Below, piece after piece: positions 15,510-22,961 of a stretch of DNA of 27,361 nucleotides. The number at the start of each line of letters is the position of its first letter. The stretch's first letter is position 1. The stretch is from NCBI GenBank assembly GCA_900764225.1, contig CAAFNG010000168.1:1-27361 (forward strand). The letters are read 5' to 3'. A program made the translations under genes and the position numbers. The notes below the pieces were generated by a model. It saw only the letters and a program-made list of their open reading frames with translations. It was not told the DNA's origin and made no database searches. This stretch comes from Lachnospiraceae bacterium. GTDB taxonomy: Bacteria > Bacillota > Clostridia > Lachnospirales > Lachnospiraceae.

Positions 15510-16499
15510 ATGTACACACCTGCAAAGGAACGCTACGAAACCATGGAGTACAACCGCTGCGGAGAAAGCGGCCTGATGCTTCCGAAGGTATCTCTTGGAT
15601 TATGGCATAATTTCGGAGATACATCTGATTATGAAAATATGAAACAGCTGTGCTTCACAGCTTTTGACAATGGTATCACACAGTTTGATCTTGCCAATAA
15701 TTACGGACCTGCCTACGGAAGTGCAGAGCGGAATTTCGGCAAGATCATGGAAGAGGAAATGATGCCTTACCGTGATGAAATGATTATCACAACTAAGGCA
15801 GGCTATGATATGTGGGAGGGTCCTTATGGAAACTGGGGCAGCCGCAAGTATCTTCTGGCGAGTCTTGACCAGAGCCTGAAGCGCATGGGCCTGGAATATG
15901 TGGATATTTTTTACCATCACAGAATGGATCCTGAGACTCCGCTTGAGGAGACTATGGGGGCGCTGGCAACAGCGGTTCAGCAGGGCAAGGCTCTCTATGT
16001 GGGACTTTCCAATTATGATGGAAAAACCTTAAGCCAGGCAGCAGCGATCCTGAAGGAGCTGAAATGCCCCTTTGTGATCAACCAGAACCGTTATTCTATT
16101 TTTGACAGAACTGTGGAAAAAAACGGTCTCAAGAGAACCACCGGCATTTTGAAAAAAGGCCTGATCACCTTCAGCCCTCTTGCTCAGGGACAGCTGACAG
16201 ACCGTTACCTGAACGGAATCCCGGAGGACAGCCGTATTCGTAAAGACGGAAGATTCCTTAAGGAAAGTGTGCTGACGCCGGAGCGTCTGGATCAGATCCG
16301 GCGACTGAACGATCTGGCAGTCCAGCGTGGAGAGAAGCTGGCTGATATGGCACTTAGCTGGCTGCTTCAGCATAAGGAAGTTACCAGCGTGCTCATCGGA
16401 GCTTCCAAGCCGCAGCAGATCCTTGATAATGTGAAGGCGATCCACTGTGCACCGTTTACAGCTGAGGAGCTGCGTCTGATCGACGAGATTTCGAAATAA
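15510..16499 (+). CDS. Aldo/keto reductase (YghZ / AKR14-like)
   Basis: 329 residues, a complete (beta/alpha)8 NADPH-dependent reductase. The catalytic tetrad is visible: Asp60 and Tyr65 (FDLANNYGPAYG), Lys96 (TTKAGYDMW) and His137 (YHHRMDP). The NADPH-binding end has SVLIGASKPQQILDNV. The PYGNWGSRKYLLASLDQSL stretch resembles the L-glyceraldehyde-3-phosphate reductase (YghZ) branch, which detoxifies aldehydes. GGGAGG precedes the ATG by 8 to 9 nt. The next gene start is nearly 500 nt away and has its own promoter, so this ends its transcript. No clear terminator is visible; the thi promoter begins within 8 nt of its stop. Confidence 0.92.
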   Translation: MYTPAKERYETMEYNRCGESGLMLPKVSLGLWHNFGDTSDYENMKQLCFTAFDNGITQFDLANNYGPAYGSAERNFGKIMEEEMMPYRDEMIITTKAGYDMWEGPYGNWGSRKYLLASLDQSLKRMGLEYVDIFYHHRMDPETPLEETMGALATAVQQGKALYVGLSNYDGKTLSQAAAILKELKCPFVINQNRYSIFDRTVEKNGLKRTTGILKKGLITFSPLAQGQLTDRYLNGIPEDSRIRKDGRFLKESVLTPERLDQIRRLNDLAVQRGEKLADMALSWLLQHKEVTSVLIGASKPQQILDNVKAIHCAPFTAEELRLIDEISK

Positions 16500-16506
16500 G
16501 AGAAGT

Positions 16507-16535
16507 TTGACAACGGGATAGGTGTGTGCTATATT
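16507..16535 (+). promoter_or_regulatory. Consensus sigma-A promoter of the thi operon
   Basis: TTGACA (16507-16512), exactly 17 nt, TATATT (16530-16535). Predicted start near 16542, just upstream of the TPP riboswitch. Confidence 0.85.
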
Positions 16536-16555
16536 GAAAAACAGAAAAGAAAAGA

Positions 16556-16640
16556 GCCAGCGGGAGCTTGTGTGACAGGCTGAGAGGAAGATAGATCTTC
16601 GACCGTACCTGATTTGGGTAATGCCAACGGAGGGATTGTG
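16556..16640 (+). ncRNA. TPP riboswitch (THI element)
   Basis: All hallmarks are in order: GGGAGC (16562-16567), the pyrimidine-binding CTGAGAGG (16580-16587), a P3 hairpin GAAG/CTTC, GACCG, then the pyrophosphate arm CCTGATTTGGGTAATGCC (16608-16625) and CGGAGGGA. It senses thiamine pyrophosphate. The terminator that follows indicates control by transcription attenuation of thiW-thiM-thiE. Confidence 0.95.
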
Positions 16641-16644
16641 ATAT

Positions 16645-16690
16645 AAGAGCGTGTCTCCGTGGAGTTTGCCATGGGATGCGCTCTTTTTCG
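16645..16690 (+). terminator. Riboswitch-controlled terminator
   Basis: AAGAGCG (16645-16651) pairs with CGCTCTT (16679-16685), with an inner CTCC/GGAG stem, followed by TTTTTC. It starts 5 nt after the TPP aptamer and presumably forms when TPP is bound. Confidence 0.85.
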
Positions 16691-16850
16691 ATGCAGGGAT
16701 GGAACTGGGATGATCCGGCAATGTGTTGCGGATATGAAGGTGACAGAGATTGCATGTGGAGCTTCTGCGGCGAGCGGGCAGGAAGGGGAGCGCCTTAATG
16801 TCTGGCAGGAGAGTGATATTCCGGAGGATTTTTCCGGAAGGATCATGTAA
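16691..16850 (+). other. Leader segment between the two riboswitch-like elements
   Basis: I see no recognised gene. A 63-codon frame (GTG 16659 or ATG 16671 to 16850) crosses it, but it begins inside the terminator, lacks a ribosome site and resembles no family I know. TTCCGGA (16819-16825) and TCCGGAA (16833-16839) form a perfect 7-bp hairpin with T's in the loop rather than after it. Confidence 0.4.
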
Positions 16851-16851
16851 G

Positions 16852-16942
16852 CGATGGGAATCCGTGTTTTCGGAGTGAGAGGAAGTAAGGGAACTTCGAC
16901 CGCCAAAAGTTATTGGCAGACTGCCGTAGCCGGGATATTTTT
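16852..16942 (+). ncRNA. TPP-aptamer-like element with divergent second half (novel riboswitch candidate)
   Basis: It repeats the pyrimidine-sensing half of the upstream TPP aptamer: GGGA (16856-16859), a TCCG/CGGA helix in the place of P2, GTGAGAGG (16875-16882, versus CTGAGAGG), GAAG/CTTC P3, then GACCG (16898-16902). After that the canonical CCTGAT...GGTAATGCC arm is missing. It is replaced by TTGGCAGACTGCCGTAGCC (about 16912-16931) and GGGATATTTTT. Its position just upstream of thiW supports a regulatory role. Function and ligand are inference. Confidence 0.5.
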
Positions 16943-16965
16943 GCCTGGGCTCCGACAGGGCTCTG

Positions 16966-16984
16966 CCTGATATTTCAGGGAGGA
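16966..16984 (+). promoter_or_regulatory. Hairpin touching the thiW ribosome-binding site
   Basis: CCTGA (16966-16970) and TCAGG (16975-16979) pair over a TATT loop. The right arm takes the first three bases of the ribosome site AGGGAGGA (16977-16984), which is 9 nt before the thiW ATG. Folding would hinder translation, so the second element may act at this level. Confidence 0.5.
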
Positions 16985-16993
16985 AAAAACACT

Positions 16994-17548
16994 ATGGAAA
17001 AACAAAGGATGCACACGCTTCGTATGGTAATGCTGGCAATGATGGTTGCGATCGGTGTCGTTATTTCACCGATTCTGAGGATTGAGGGAATGTGCCCCAC
17101 GGCGCATCTTGTCAATATCGTATGCTCGGTTCTGATGGGACCGTGGTACTCACTTCTCTGCGCGACCATGATCGGCGTGATCCGTATGATGTTTATGGGA
17201 ATCCCGCCACTTGCACTGACAGGTGCAGTATTTGGCGCGTTTCTTTCAGGTGTGTTCTACAGACTTTCCAAAGGTAAGATCATCTGTGCGGTGATCGGTG
17301 AGATCTTTGGAACAGGTATCATCGGGTCCATGGTTTCTTATCCGGTGATGGCATTCCTGATGGGAAGAGGCGGACTGACAGCATTTTATTATACGCCGAT
17401 GTTCCTTGCAGCAACCACAATGGGAGGATGTGTTGCCTATATTTTCCTGAAGGCTCTGAGTAAAGCAGGCCTTCTGGTGAAATTCCAGGCAGCTTTGGGT
17501 TCAAAAACATATGAGACAAAGAATTTTACAACTGCGAAAGCGAATTAA
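16994..17548 (+). CDS. thiW: ThiW, thiamine-precursor (thiazole) transporter, ECF S-component type
   Basis: 184 residues from the ATG at 16994, set by AGGGAGGA (16977-16984). It has five to six membrane segments with short loops, typical of ECF transporter substrate-binding components. ThiW marks are MLAMMVAIGVVISPILRIEG, then CPTAHLVNIVCSVLMGPWYS and IPPLALTGAVFGAFLSGVFY. ThiW is assigned to hydroxyethylthiazole uptake by comparative genomics. The next gene encodes the kinase for that compound, and thiM's start overlaps thiW's end by 38 nt. Its energising EcfAAT module must be encoded elsewhere. Confidence 0.92.
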   Translation: MEKQRMHTLRMVMLAMMVAIGVVISPILRIEGMCPTAHLVNIVCSVLMGPWYSLLCATMIGVIRMMFMGIPPLALTGAVFGAFLSGVFYRLSKGKIICAVIGEIFGTGIIGSMVSYPVMAFLMGRGGLTAFYYTPMFLAATTMGGCVAYIFLKALSKAGLLVKFQAALGSKTYETKNFTTAKAN

Positions 17549-18413
17549 AGAAGAAAAGCCTCTGATCCATTGCATCACCAATCCGATCTCGATCCATGAC
17601 TGTGCCAACGTGGTCCTTGCAGTAGGTGCAAGGCCGATCATGGCGGAGCATCCGGCAGAGGTGACAGATATTACGGCATCGGCCGGTGCGCTGATGCTGA
17701 ATCTCGGGAATATTACCGATGCCAGGATCGAGTCAATGAAGCGTTCTATGAAAACAGCGATGGAAAATAAGATTACGGTTCTGCTGGACCTGGTAGGGGT
17801 TGCCTGCAGTGATCTCAGGCTGGATCTGGCACGGGAGCTTTTAAGGATCGGTCATCCGGCAGTGCTGAAAGGAAATATGTCAGAGCTTCTGGCTGTTTCC
17901 GGGCTGCCGTCCCATGCGATCGGGATCGATGCGGGTGTAGAGGATGCCCTGACTGAGGAAAATATCGATGGAGTCAGTGAGGTGCTTAAGGCTTTTTCAA
18001 GGAGTAATCAGGCAATCGTGCTGGCTACCGGGAAACAGGATTTTGTTACAGATGGTGAACGGATTGTTCTGGTACAAAATGGCAGTGCGGCGCTATCCGG
18101 GATCACAGGAACCGGCTGTATGGTCGGTGCACTGACTGCGGCGTTTTTGCCGGGGTGCGAAGATAATATTGCGAAAGAGATGACGGACAGTATAGAGACA
18201 GGTGTCTGGTCTGTTGGTGAGATGGGATTAAATGGGAGATCCGGAAATTATCTGGCTGCGGCAGTTCTTGGTACTGCACTTATGGGTATCGCCGGTGAGG
18301 AGGCAAAGAAGATTTCCCGCGGTCCGGGAAGCTTTCAGGCAAATCTGCTGGATGAGATCTATGGGCTTTCGGATCGGCAGCTGCTGGATCTGTTGAAGAT
18401 TGAAATGTACTGA
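17511..18413 (+). CDS. thiM: ThiM, hydroxyethylthiazole kinase
   Basis: 300 residues, slightly longer than typical ThiM. KPLIHCITNPISIHDCANVV and VGARPIMAEHPAEV form the substrate pocket, and the ATP/anion-hole motif TGTGCMVGALTA carries the conserved Cys203. The usual DPVGxGAT segment reads DLVGVACSDLR here. It phosphorylates the thiazole alcohol that ThiW imports, giving the substrate for ThiE. The start at 17511 lies within thiW and has no strong ribosome site, so translation probably depends on coupling. Expression should follow the upstream TPP riboswitch. Confidence 0.95.
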   Translation: MRQRILQLRKRIKEEKPLIHCITNPISIHDCANVVLAVGARPIMAEHPAEVTDITASAGALMLNLGNITDARIESMKRSMKTAMENKITVLLDLVGVACSDLRLDLARELLRIGHPAVLKGNMSELLAVSGLPSHAIGIDAGVEDALTEENIDGVSEVLKAFSRSNQAIVLATGKQDFVTDGERIVLVQNGSAALSGITGTGCMVGALTAAFLPGCEDNIAKEMTDSIETGVWSVGEMGLNGRSGNYLAAAVLGTALMGIAGEEAKKISRGPGSFQANLLDEIYGLSDRQLLDLLKIEMY

Positions 18414-18429
18414 AAAAGAGGGGATTAGG

Positions 18430-19071
18430 ATGGACAGAAAAGATTTGGATGTAACGTTGTATCTGGTAACGGATAGTTCTTATCATACGGAGGAGTCTTT
18501 GCTCCGTACAGTTGAGGAGGCCTGTAAGGGTGGTGTGACTCTGGTCCAGCTTCGTGAGAAGAATAAGGGTGGACGTGAGTATCTGGATAAGGCTTTTAAG
18601 GTGAAGGAGATCACAGATCGTTACAATGTACCACTGATCATTGATGATCGCGTGGATGTGGCGCTGGCCTGTGATGCAGCTGGTGTGCATGTTGGGGCTT
18701 CTGATATTCCGGTTGCTGTGGCAAGGAAGCTGATGGGACCGGATAAGATCGTGGGAGCTACTGCCAAGACGGTGGAGGCTGCTGTGAAGGCTTATGAGGA
18801 TGGAGCGGATTATCTTGGTGTAGGGGCGATTTATCCTACTACTACCAAGGTTGTGACGATCCTTACCAAGGTTTCTACGTTGAAGGATATATGTGAGGCG
18901 GTTCCGATTCCGGCGGTTGCGATCGGGGGATTGAATGCCGGGAATATGGATGTGCTTGAGGGCGCAGGCATGAGTGGTATGGCGGTTGTTTCTGCGATCA
19001 TGAAGGCAGAGGATCCGAAGAAGAATGCGCAGGAGCTGAAGGAAAGAATTGTTGCTTTGATGGGAAAGTGA
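18430..19071 (+). CDS. thiE: ThiE, thiamine-phosphate synthase
   Basis: 213 residues from the ATG at 18430, with GAGGGGAT at 18418-18425. Family motifs: LYLVTD, TLVQLREKNKGGREYL, PLIIDDRVDVALACDAAGVHVG, DYLGVGAIYPTTTK, IPAVAIGGLNAGN. It joins hydroxymethylpyrimidine diphosphate to thiazole phosphate. The Gln commonly found after HVG (GVHVGQxD) is Ala here (GVHVGASD). It is 16 nt after thiM, the last gene of a thiazole-salvage operon; no thiD or thiC is in the window, so the pyrimidine half must come from elsewhere. Confidence 0.95.
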   Translation: MDRKDLDVTLYLVTDSSYHTEESLLRTVEEACKGGVTLVQLREKNKGGREYLDKAFKVKEITDRYNVPLIIDDRVDVALACDAAGVHVGASDIPVAVARKLMGPDKIVGATAKTVEAAVKAYEDGADYLGVGAIYPTTTKVVTILTKVSTLKDICEAVPIPAVAIGGLNAGNMDVLEGAGMSGMAVVSAIMKAEDPKKNAQELKERIVALMGK

Positions 19072-19101
19072 TTTAGGGAATGAGTGAAGAACAGTGGTGG
19101 A

Positions 19102-19548
19102 TTATTCCACCGGCAGATCTCTGTGTTCTACGCTGGTGGAGAATACGATCTGTGTTTTGGTGCGGCCGAACTGCTGGAGTTCGTTGATGAAATGGTCCAG
19201 TTCCATGGTGGAACGGAAGGCTACTTCGATGAGCATGGCGTAATCGCCGGTGACGCAGTTGCATTCGATGACATTTGGGATGGACTGGATGAAAGGGTAA
19301 AAGTCTTTTTTCTGGTAGGGTTCTACTTCCAGGTTGATGAATGCTTTTATATGATAACCGAGAAATACCGGGTTGATCTGGGCGTGGTAGCCTGTGATCA
19401 GCCCGTTTTTTTCGAGGTGCTCGATCCTGGCGGAGACAGCTGGGGAGGAGAGGAAAACTTCCTTTGCGATTTCCTTTACCGGGGTGCGGGCGTTTTTCTG
19501 AAGCATTTCGATGATCTTTCGGTCAATGTTGTCAAGCTTGTGTTCCAT
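19102..19548 (-). CDS. Lrp/AsnC-family transcriptional regulator
   Basis: 148 residues. The N-terminal winged HTH (LDNIDRKIIEMLQKNARTPV, then EIAKEVFLSSPAVSARIEHLEKNGLI) is followed by the ligand-binding RAM domain (about 65-145, INLEVEPYQKKDFYPFI and CVTGDYAMLIEV). AAAGGAG precedes the start by 9 nt. Lrp/AsnC proteins sense amino acids and often regulate a divergent neighbour; here that is the aspartate ammonia-lyase remnant. The two starts are only 5 nt apart, so its promoter must lie inside that remnant. It converges with thiE, with only a short GGTGG/CCACC hairpin between. Confidence 0.93.
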   Translation of the reverse strand: MEHKLDNIDRKIIEMLQKNARTPVKEIAKEVFLSSPAVSARIEHLEKNGLITGYHAQINPVFLGYHIKAFINLEVEPYQKKDFYPFIQSIPNVIECNCVTGDYAMLIEVAFRSTMELDHFINELQQFGRTKTQIVFSTSVEHRDLPVE

Positions 19549-19553
19549 GTGGA

Positions 19554-20471
19554 ATGTCTCCTTTCAATGAAAAAATGTTATTTGTATCTGGTGCAGAGCT
19601 GCGTAGGGAAGTGCCTGCAGAGGTATATTACGGAGTACAGGCATTAAGAGCGAAACAGAACTTTCCGATCACAGGAACAAAACTTCATCCGGTATTTATC
19701 AAAAACCTGGCACAGGTCAAAAAAGCAGCAGCCATCACAAATAATAATGCAGAACTTCTTCCAAAGGAAAAAGCAGATGCTATCATCAAAGCCTGTGATG
19801 AGGTGATCGCCGGAAAATTGGCAGAGGATCTTTTTGACGCAACAGAAAATCTGGATGGTTTTGTTGCCGTATCCGGTGTGATAAAAACCTGTGCGGTGGA
19901 TCTTTCCAAGATGTGCAACGATCTTCGCCTGATGTCCTCCGGTCCGAAAACCGGATTTGGAGAGATCAACCTTCCGGCGAAGCAGAATGGGTCTTCCATC
20001 ATGCCTGGTAAGGTAAATCCGGTCATTCCAGAGGTGGTAAGCCAGGTTGCTTTCCACATCGTAGGACATGACACCACCATTACCATGGCAGCAGAAGCCG
20101 GTCAGCTGGAGCTGAATGCTTTTGAGCCGGTTGTATTCTGTAACCTGTTTGAGTCCATTACTACGCTGGAAAAGGCAGTGGATACCCTGATCGTAAACTG
20201 TATCACAGGAATCACCGCAAACCGCAAACATTGCAAAGACCTGATGGAAAGCAGTGCGGGAATCGCAACAGCACTTTGCCCGCATATCGGATATAAGGCA
20301 TCTGCAGCCATTGCAAAAACAGCTGTAAAAACAGGAAAATCCGTCCGTGAGCTTGTTCTGGAACAGGGACTCATGAAGGAGAAAGAGCTGGAGGAGGTTC
20401 TTGATCCGTATCTGATGACAGAAGTCGGAGAAGAGAGGAAAGAGGATGAAGTAAGAAGGAAAGCCTGCTGA
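19554..20471 (+). pseudogene. aspA: Aspartate ammonia-lyase with a large in-frame internal deletion
   Basis: The open frame encodes 305 residues against about 470 for AspA. The N-terminal part matches family positions to about 90 (REVPAEVYYGVQALRAKQNF, KKAAAITN, ACDEVIAGKL). It then jumps at about residues 88-92 (nt 19815-19830) to the sequence normally near 265 (AEDLFDATENLDGFVAVSG). The missing ~170 residues hold the NMNANEV, QSTND and GRTHLQDA active-site segments. The signature SSIMPGKVNPVIPEVV and the C-terminal domain remain. No ribosome site precedes the ATG at 19554 or the one at 19575, and there is no room for a promoter before Lrp. It is therefore judged inactive; an assembly collapse is an alternative. 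Confidence 0.8.
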
Positions 20472-20500
20472 GAAAAATTAATATAGTAACAACGAAACAG

Positions 20501-20532
20501 GGAGACTTGCCATATGGCAGGTCTCCTTTTAT
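20501..20532 (+). terminator. Strong terminator after the aspA remnant
   Basis: GGAGACTTGCC (20501-20511) and GGCAGGTCTCC (20516-20526) pair over ATAT with one T/G wobble, followed by TTTT. Confidence 0.92.
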
Positions 20533-20619
20533 AATGGAAGACTTACTTATCAATACAATAAAGAGTGACGACAGAAGATAACAACAAAAGATTGTGTATC
20601 CCATTCAAAAATATGTGCA

Positions 20620-20648
20620 TTTTTTTAAAAGTGACAGAATGATATACT
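20620..20648 (+). promoter_or_regulatory. Candidate promoter of the sugar ABC operon
   Basis: TATACT (20643-20648) with TTTTTT (20620-20625) 17 nt upstream. The weak -35 would suit an operon activated by the AraC-type regulator encoded downstream. TATAAA (20652-20657) is an alternative -10. Confidence 0.4.
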
Positions 20649-20683
20649 CTTTATAAATAAAAAAGGAAAACGGAGGAAACAAA

Positions 20684-22003
20684 ATGAAAAAGAGGGTTTT
20701 GTCACTGGTTCTGACTGGCTGTATGGTTGCTCTGGCGGCTACAGGCTGTGGAAGCTCGAACTCAGGAGCAAAAGATGAAACAGCAAGTAAAACGGCAGGT
20801 GATTCGAAAAAACTGACAATCATGATGAGCAATTCAGACAGCGGAAATAACGCTGTGGAAACGGTTATGAAAATGGCAGCAGACAAAATGGGAATCGAGA
20901 TAGACTATGATGTTTATCCGGACGATCAGATGATGAGCGTGTTGAATACAAAGCTTGCAACAGGAAATGCCAGTGATGTGATCATGCATAACATCGGTAT
21001 TGCAACATTGCCGGCAGATAAACTTGCAGTACTGGATGGTGACTGGAAAGATCATATTTCGGAGCAGTCTTACCCAATGACTGTAGACAGTAACGATAAT
21101 GTACTGAAAGCACCATTTTCCTCTGCATCTGCTTTTGGACTTCTCTATAACAAGGAAGTACTTAAAAATGCAGGTGTAGAGCTTCCAATCAATAATTTTG
21201 CAGAGTTCAAAGCAGCATGTGACAAAATCCAGGCCAGCGGAGTGACTCCGGTCTATATGTCAAACAAAGAGAACTGGACAGCTCAGATCTGGCTTCTGGC
21301 AACAATTCAGCCAACACTGTTTGATGACCCGCAGTTTGCGATCGACATGTCACAGAACAAGGCAAAACCAAGTGACAATGAGAAACTGGTCAAACTGATG
21401 TCAAATCTTGAAGAACTGAGAAATGATGGATATCTGAATCAGGATTACATGTCCGCAACAAATACAATGGCAGAAAAGGCACTTATGGAAGGCCAGGCAG
21501 CTTTTTATGCAGGATTTTCCAAACTTAACGACTATTCCAGAGATGAGTACGAGCAGAAACTGGGTATGATGTGGATTCCTATCTGGGACGATGAAAGTGA
21601 TCAGGTGGTTACAGTAGGCCAGGCAGGAAACTTCCTTTCTGTTCCGGCAGATAATCCTAATGCAGATATTGCAAAAGAATTTGTAAATACATTGCTCAGC
21701 AAAGATGTTCTTCAGAAATATTATGAACTGCTTCCGGGAATCTCACCATATAAAGATCTTGGCTTTGATCTGGAGCAGGGCTCATTAGGAGATGAACTTT
21801 TGAGCTATGCTACAGACAATAATCTCTATTCCGATTATCAGAGCACCCTGGTAGATGGAAAGGCTGTTCTTAACGGATTTTACGGAAACTTTTCAGACAG
21901 AATCCAGGGACTGATTGCAGGAAAATCAGTGCAGGATACTCTGGATGACTGGTATAACGCATATGCGGAAGAAGCAAAAGCGAGAAATGCAGAAGGTTTC
22001 TAA
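20684..22003 (+). CDS. Sugar ABC transporter substrate-binding lipoprotein
   Basis: 439 residues. The signal peptide ends in a lipobox (LAATGC, Cys22), so it is tethered to the outer face of the membrane. A Ser/Gly/Lys linker precedes a family 1 solute-binding fold: KLTIMMSNSDSGN, DYDVYPDDQMMSVLNTKLATGNASDVI, AFGLLYNKEVLKNAGVELP. The GQAAFYAGFSKLND and VGQAGNFLSVPADNPN stretches are usual for the oligosaccharide-binding CUT1 group. CGGAGG lies about 7 nt before the ATG. The downstream hairpin (22028-22059) probably raises its mRNA above that of the permeases. The ligand is unknown; the GH43 gene at the operon's end hints at galactan or arabinogalactan fragments. Confidence 0.92.
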   Translation: MKKRVLSLVLTGCMVALAATGCGSSNSGAKDETASKTAGDSKKLTIMMSNSDSGNNAVETVMKMAADKMGIEIDYDVYPDDQMMSVLNTKLATGNASDVIMHNIGIATLPADKLAVLDGDWKDHISEQSYPMTVDSNDNVLKAPFSSASAFGLLYNKEVLKNAGVELPINNFAEFKAACDKIQASGVTPVYMSNKENWTAQIWLLATIQPTLFDDPQFAIDMSQNKAKPSDNEKLVKLMSNLEELRNDGYLNQDYMSATNTMAEKALMEGQAAFYAGFSKLNDYSRDEYEQKLGMMWIPIWDDESDQVVTVGQAGNFLSVPADNPNADIAKEFVNTLLSKDVLQKYYELLPGISPYKDLGFDLEQGSLGDELLSYATDNNLYSDYQSTLVDGKAVLNGFYGNFSDRIQGLIAGKSVQDTLDDWYNAYAEEAKARNAEGF

Positions 22004-22027
22004 AAGTTTATTGATTTATGGGTATCA

Positions 22028-22059
22028 GTTACAGCAGCCGGAAAAACGGCTGCTGTAAC
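22028..22059 (+). promoter_or_regulatory. Very stable intercistronic hairpin (mRNA processing or attenuation)
   Basis: A perfect 13-bp stem, GTTACAGCAGCCG (22028-22040) and CGGCTGCTGTAAC (22047-22059), over GAAAAA, with no T-run. It lies between the binding-protein stop and the permease ribosome site, where such structures protect the 3' end of the binding-protein mRNA. Confidence 0.8.
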
Positions 22060-22076
22060 AGATTATAGGAGGAATT

Positions 22077-22961
22077 ATGAAGAAAAAGAACACGCGGGAT
22101 TTTTATTCCAAATGGTTTATTACACCAGCTGCGATATTATTTATCATATTTTTTGTAGTACCCAATCTCGCCTCATTTATATTGGGATTTACAGACTGGT
22201 CTTTGTATGATTTTAATAATATTAAATTTAATGGACTGGAAAATTTCCGGAGACTGTTCAGCGAGAAAACTTTTGCTATTGCTATAAAAAATACTTTTTA
22301 TTTTGCAATCGTAACAGTTCTTATAAAGAATATATTCGGATTTCTGATGGCACTGATCGTAAAGAAAACCAGCAAATTTAATACATTGCTCAGAGCAGTT
22401 GTATTTTTACCTATGACAATCAGTGTTATGGTCGTTGCCATTATTTTTGTTTCTATTTACAATCCTACAAATGGAATTATCAATGAAGGACTCCGGGCAA
22501 TCGGGCTGGACAGCCTTACCCGTGACTGGCTTTTTGATGCAAGATATTCTATGAATTCTATCTGCCTGATGGATATATGGCAGGGAACTGGATTTACAAT
22601 GTGTGTAATGATTTCCGGACTTCAAGCGATTCCGACAGATTATTATGAGGCTGCAAAGATTGATGGAGCAGATAAATGGCAACAACTCAGATATGTTACC
22701 CTTCCGTTGCTGATCAGTTCTATTACAATAAGTCTTGTTTTTAATATCATATCAGGATTTAAGGTGTTTGCACAGGTTTATTCTACGACAAACGGAGGAC
22801 CTGCCGACAGCACACATGTACTTGGAACTTTCCTGTTTAAGAGCTTTGGAAACGGATTCCTTGGTTACTCTGCCGCAGTAGGACTCTTTACAACGGTACT
22901 GATCGTGGCGCTTAGTATGACACTGCTTGCAATTCTGAGGAAAAGAGAGGTAGAATATTAA
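22077..22961 (+). CDS. Sugar ABC transporter permease (MalF/UgpA type)
   Basis: 294 residues with six membrane segments, beginning after a charged cytoplasmic start. The EAA loop YYEAAKIDGADKWQQLRYVT with LPLL (about 190-215) is the contact with the ATPase. AGGAGG (22067-22072) sits just before the ATG. The next permease starts directly after its stop, so the two are made together and form the heterodimeric channel. No ATPase gene is in the operon; CUT1 systems in Firmicutes commonly use a shared MsmX-type ATPase encoded elsewhere. Confidence 0.95.
   Translation: MKKKNTRDFYSKWFITPAAILFIIFFVVPNLASFILGFTDWSLYDFNNIKFNGLENFRRLFSEKTFAIAIKNTFYFAIVTVLIKNIFGFLMALIVKKTSKFNTLLRAVVFLPMTISVMVVAIIFVSIYNPTNGIINEGLRAIGLDSLTRDWLFDARYSMNSICLMDIWQGTGFTMCVMISGLQAIPTDYYEAAKIDGADKWQQLRYVTLPLLISSITISLVFNIISGFKVFAQVYSTTNGGPADSTHVLGTFLFKSFGNGFLGYSAAVGLFTTVLIVALSMTLLAILRKREVEY

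Noticed and set aside
16659..16850. 63-codon frame in the thi leader
   Set aside because: It starts within the riboswitch terminator, has no ribosome site and has no recognisable family features.
16852..16942. Cobalamin riboswitch (because of GGCAGACTGCC and CGTAGCCGGGA resemblance)
   Set aside because: The upstream cobalamin boxes are missing, while the GGGA, GAGAGG, P3 and GACCG blocks follow the TPP order.
19084..19647. 187-codon plus-strand frame across the Lrp gene
   Set aside because: The minus-strand frame encodes a full Lrp/AsnC protein with HTH and RAM domains; the plus-strand product resembles nothing.
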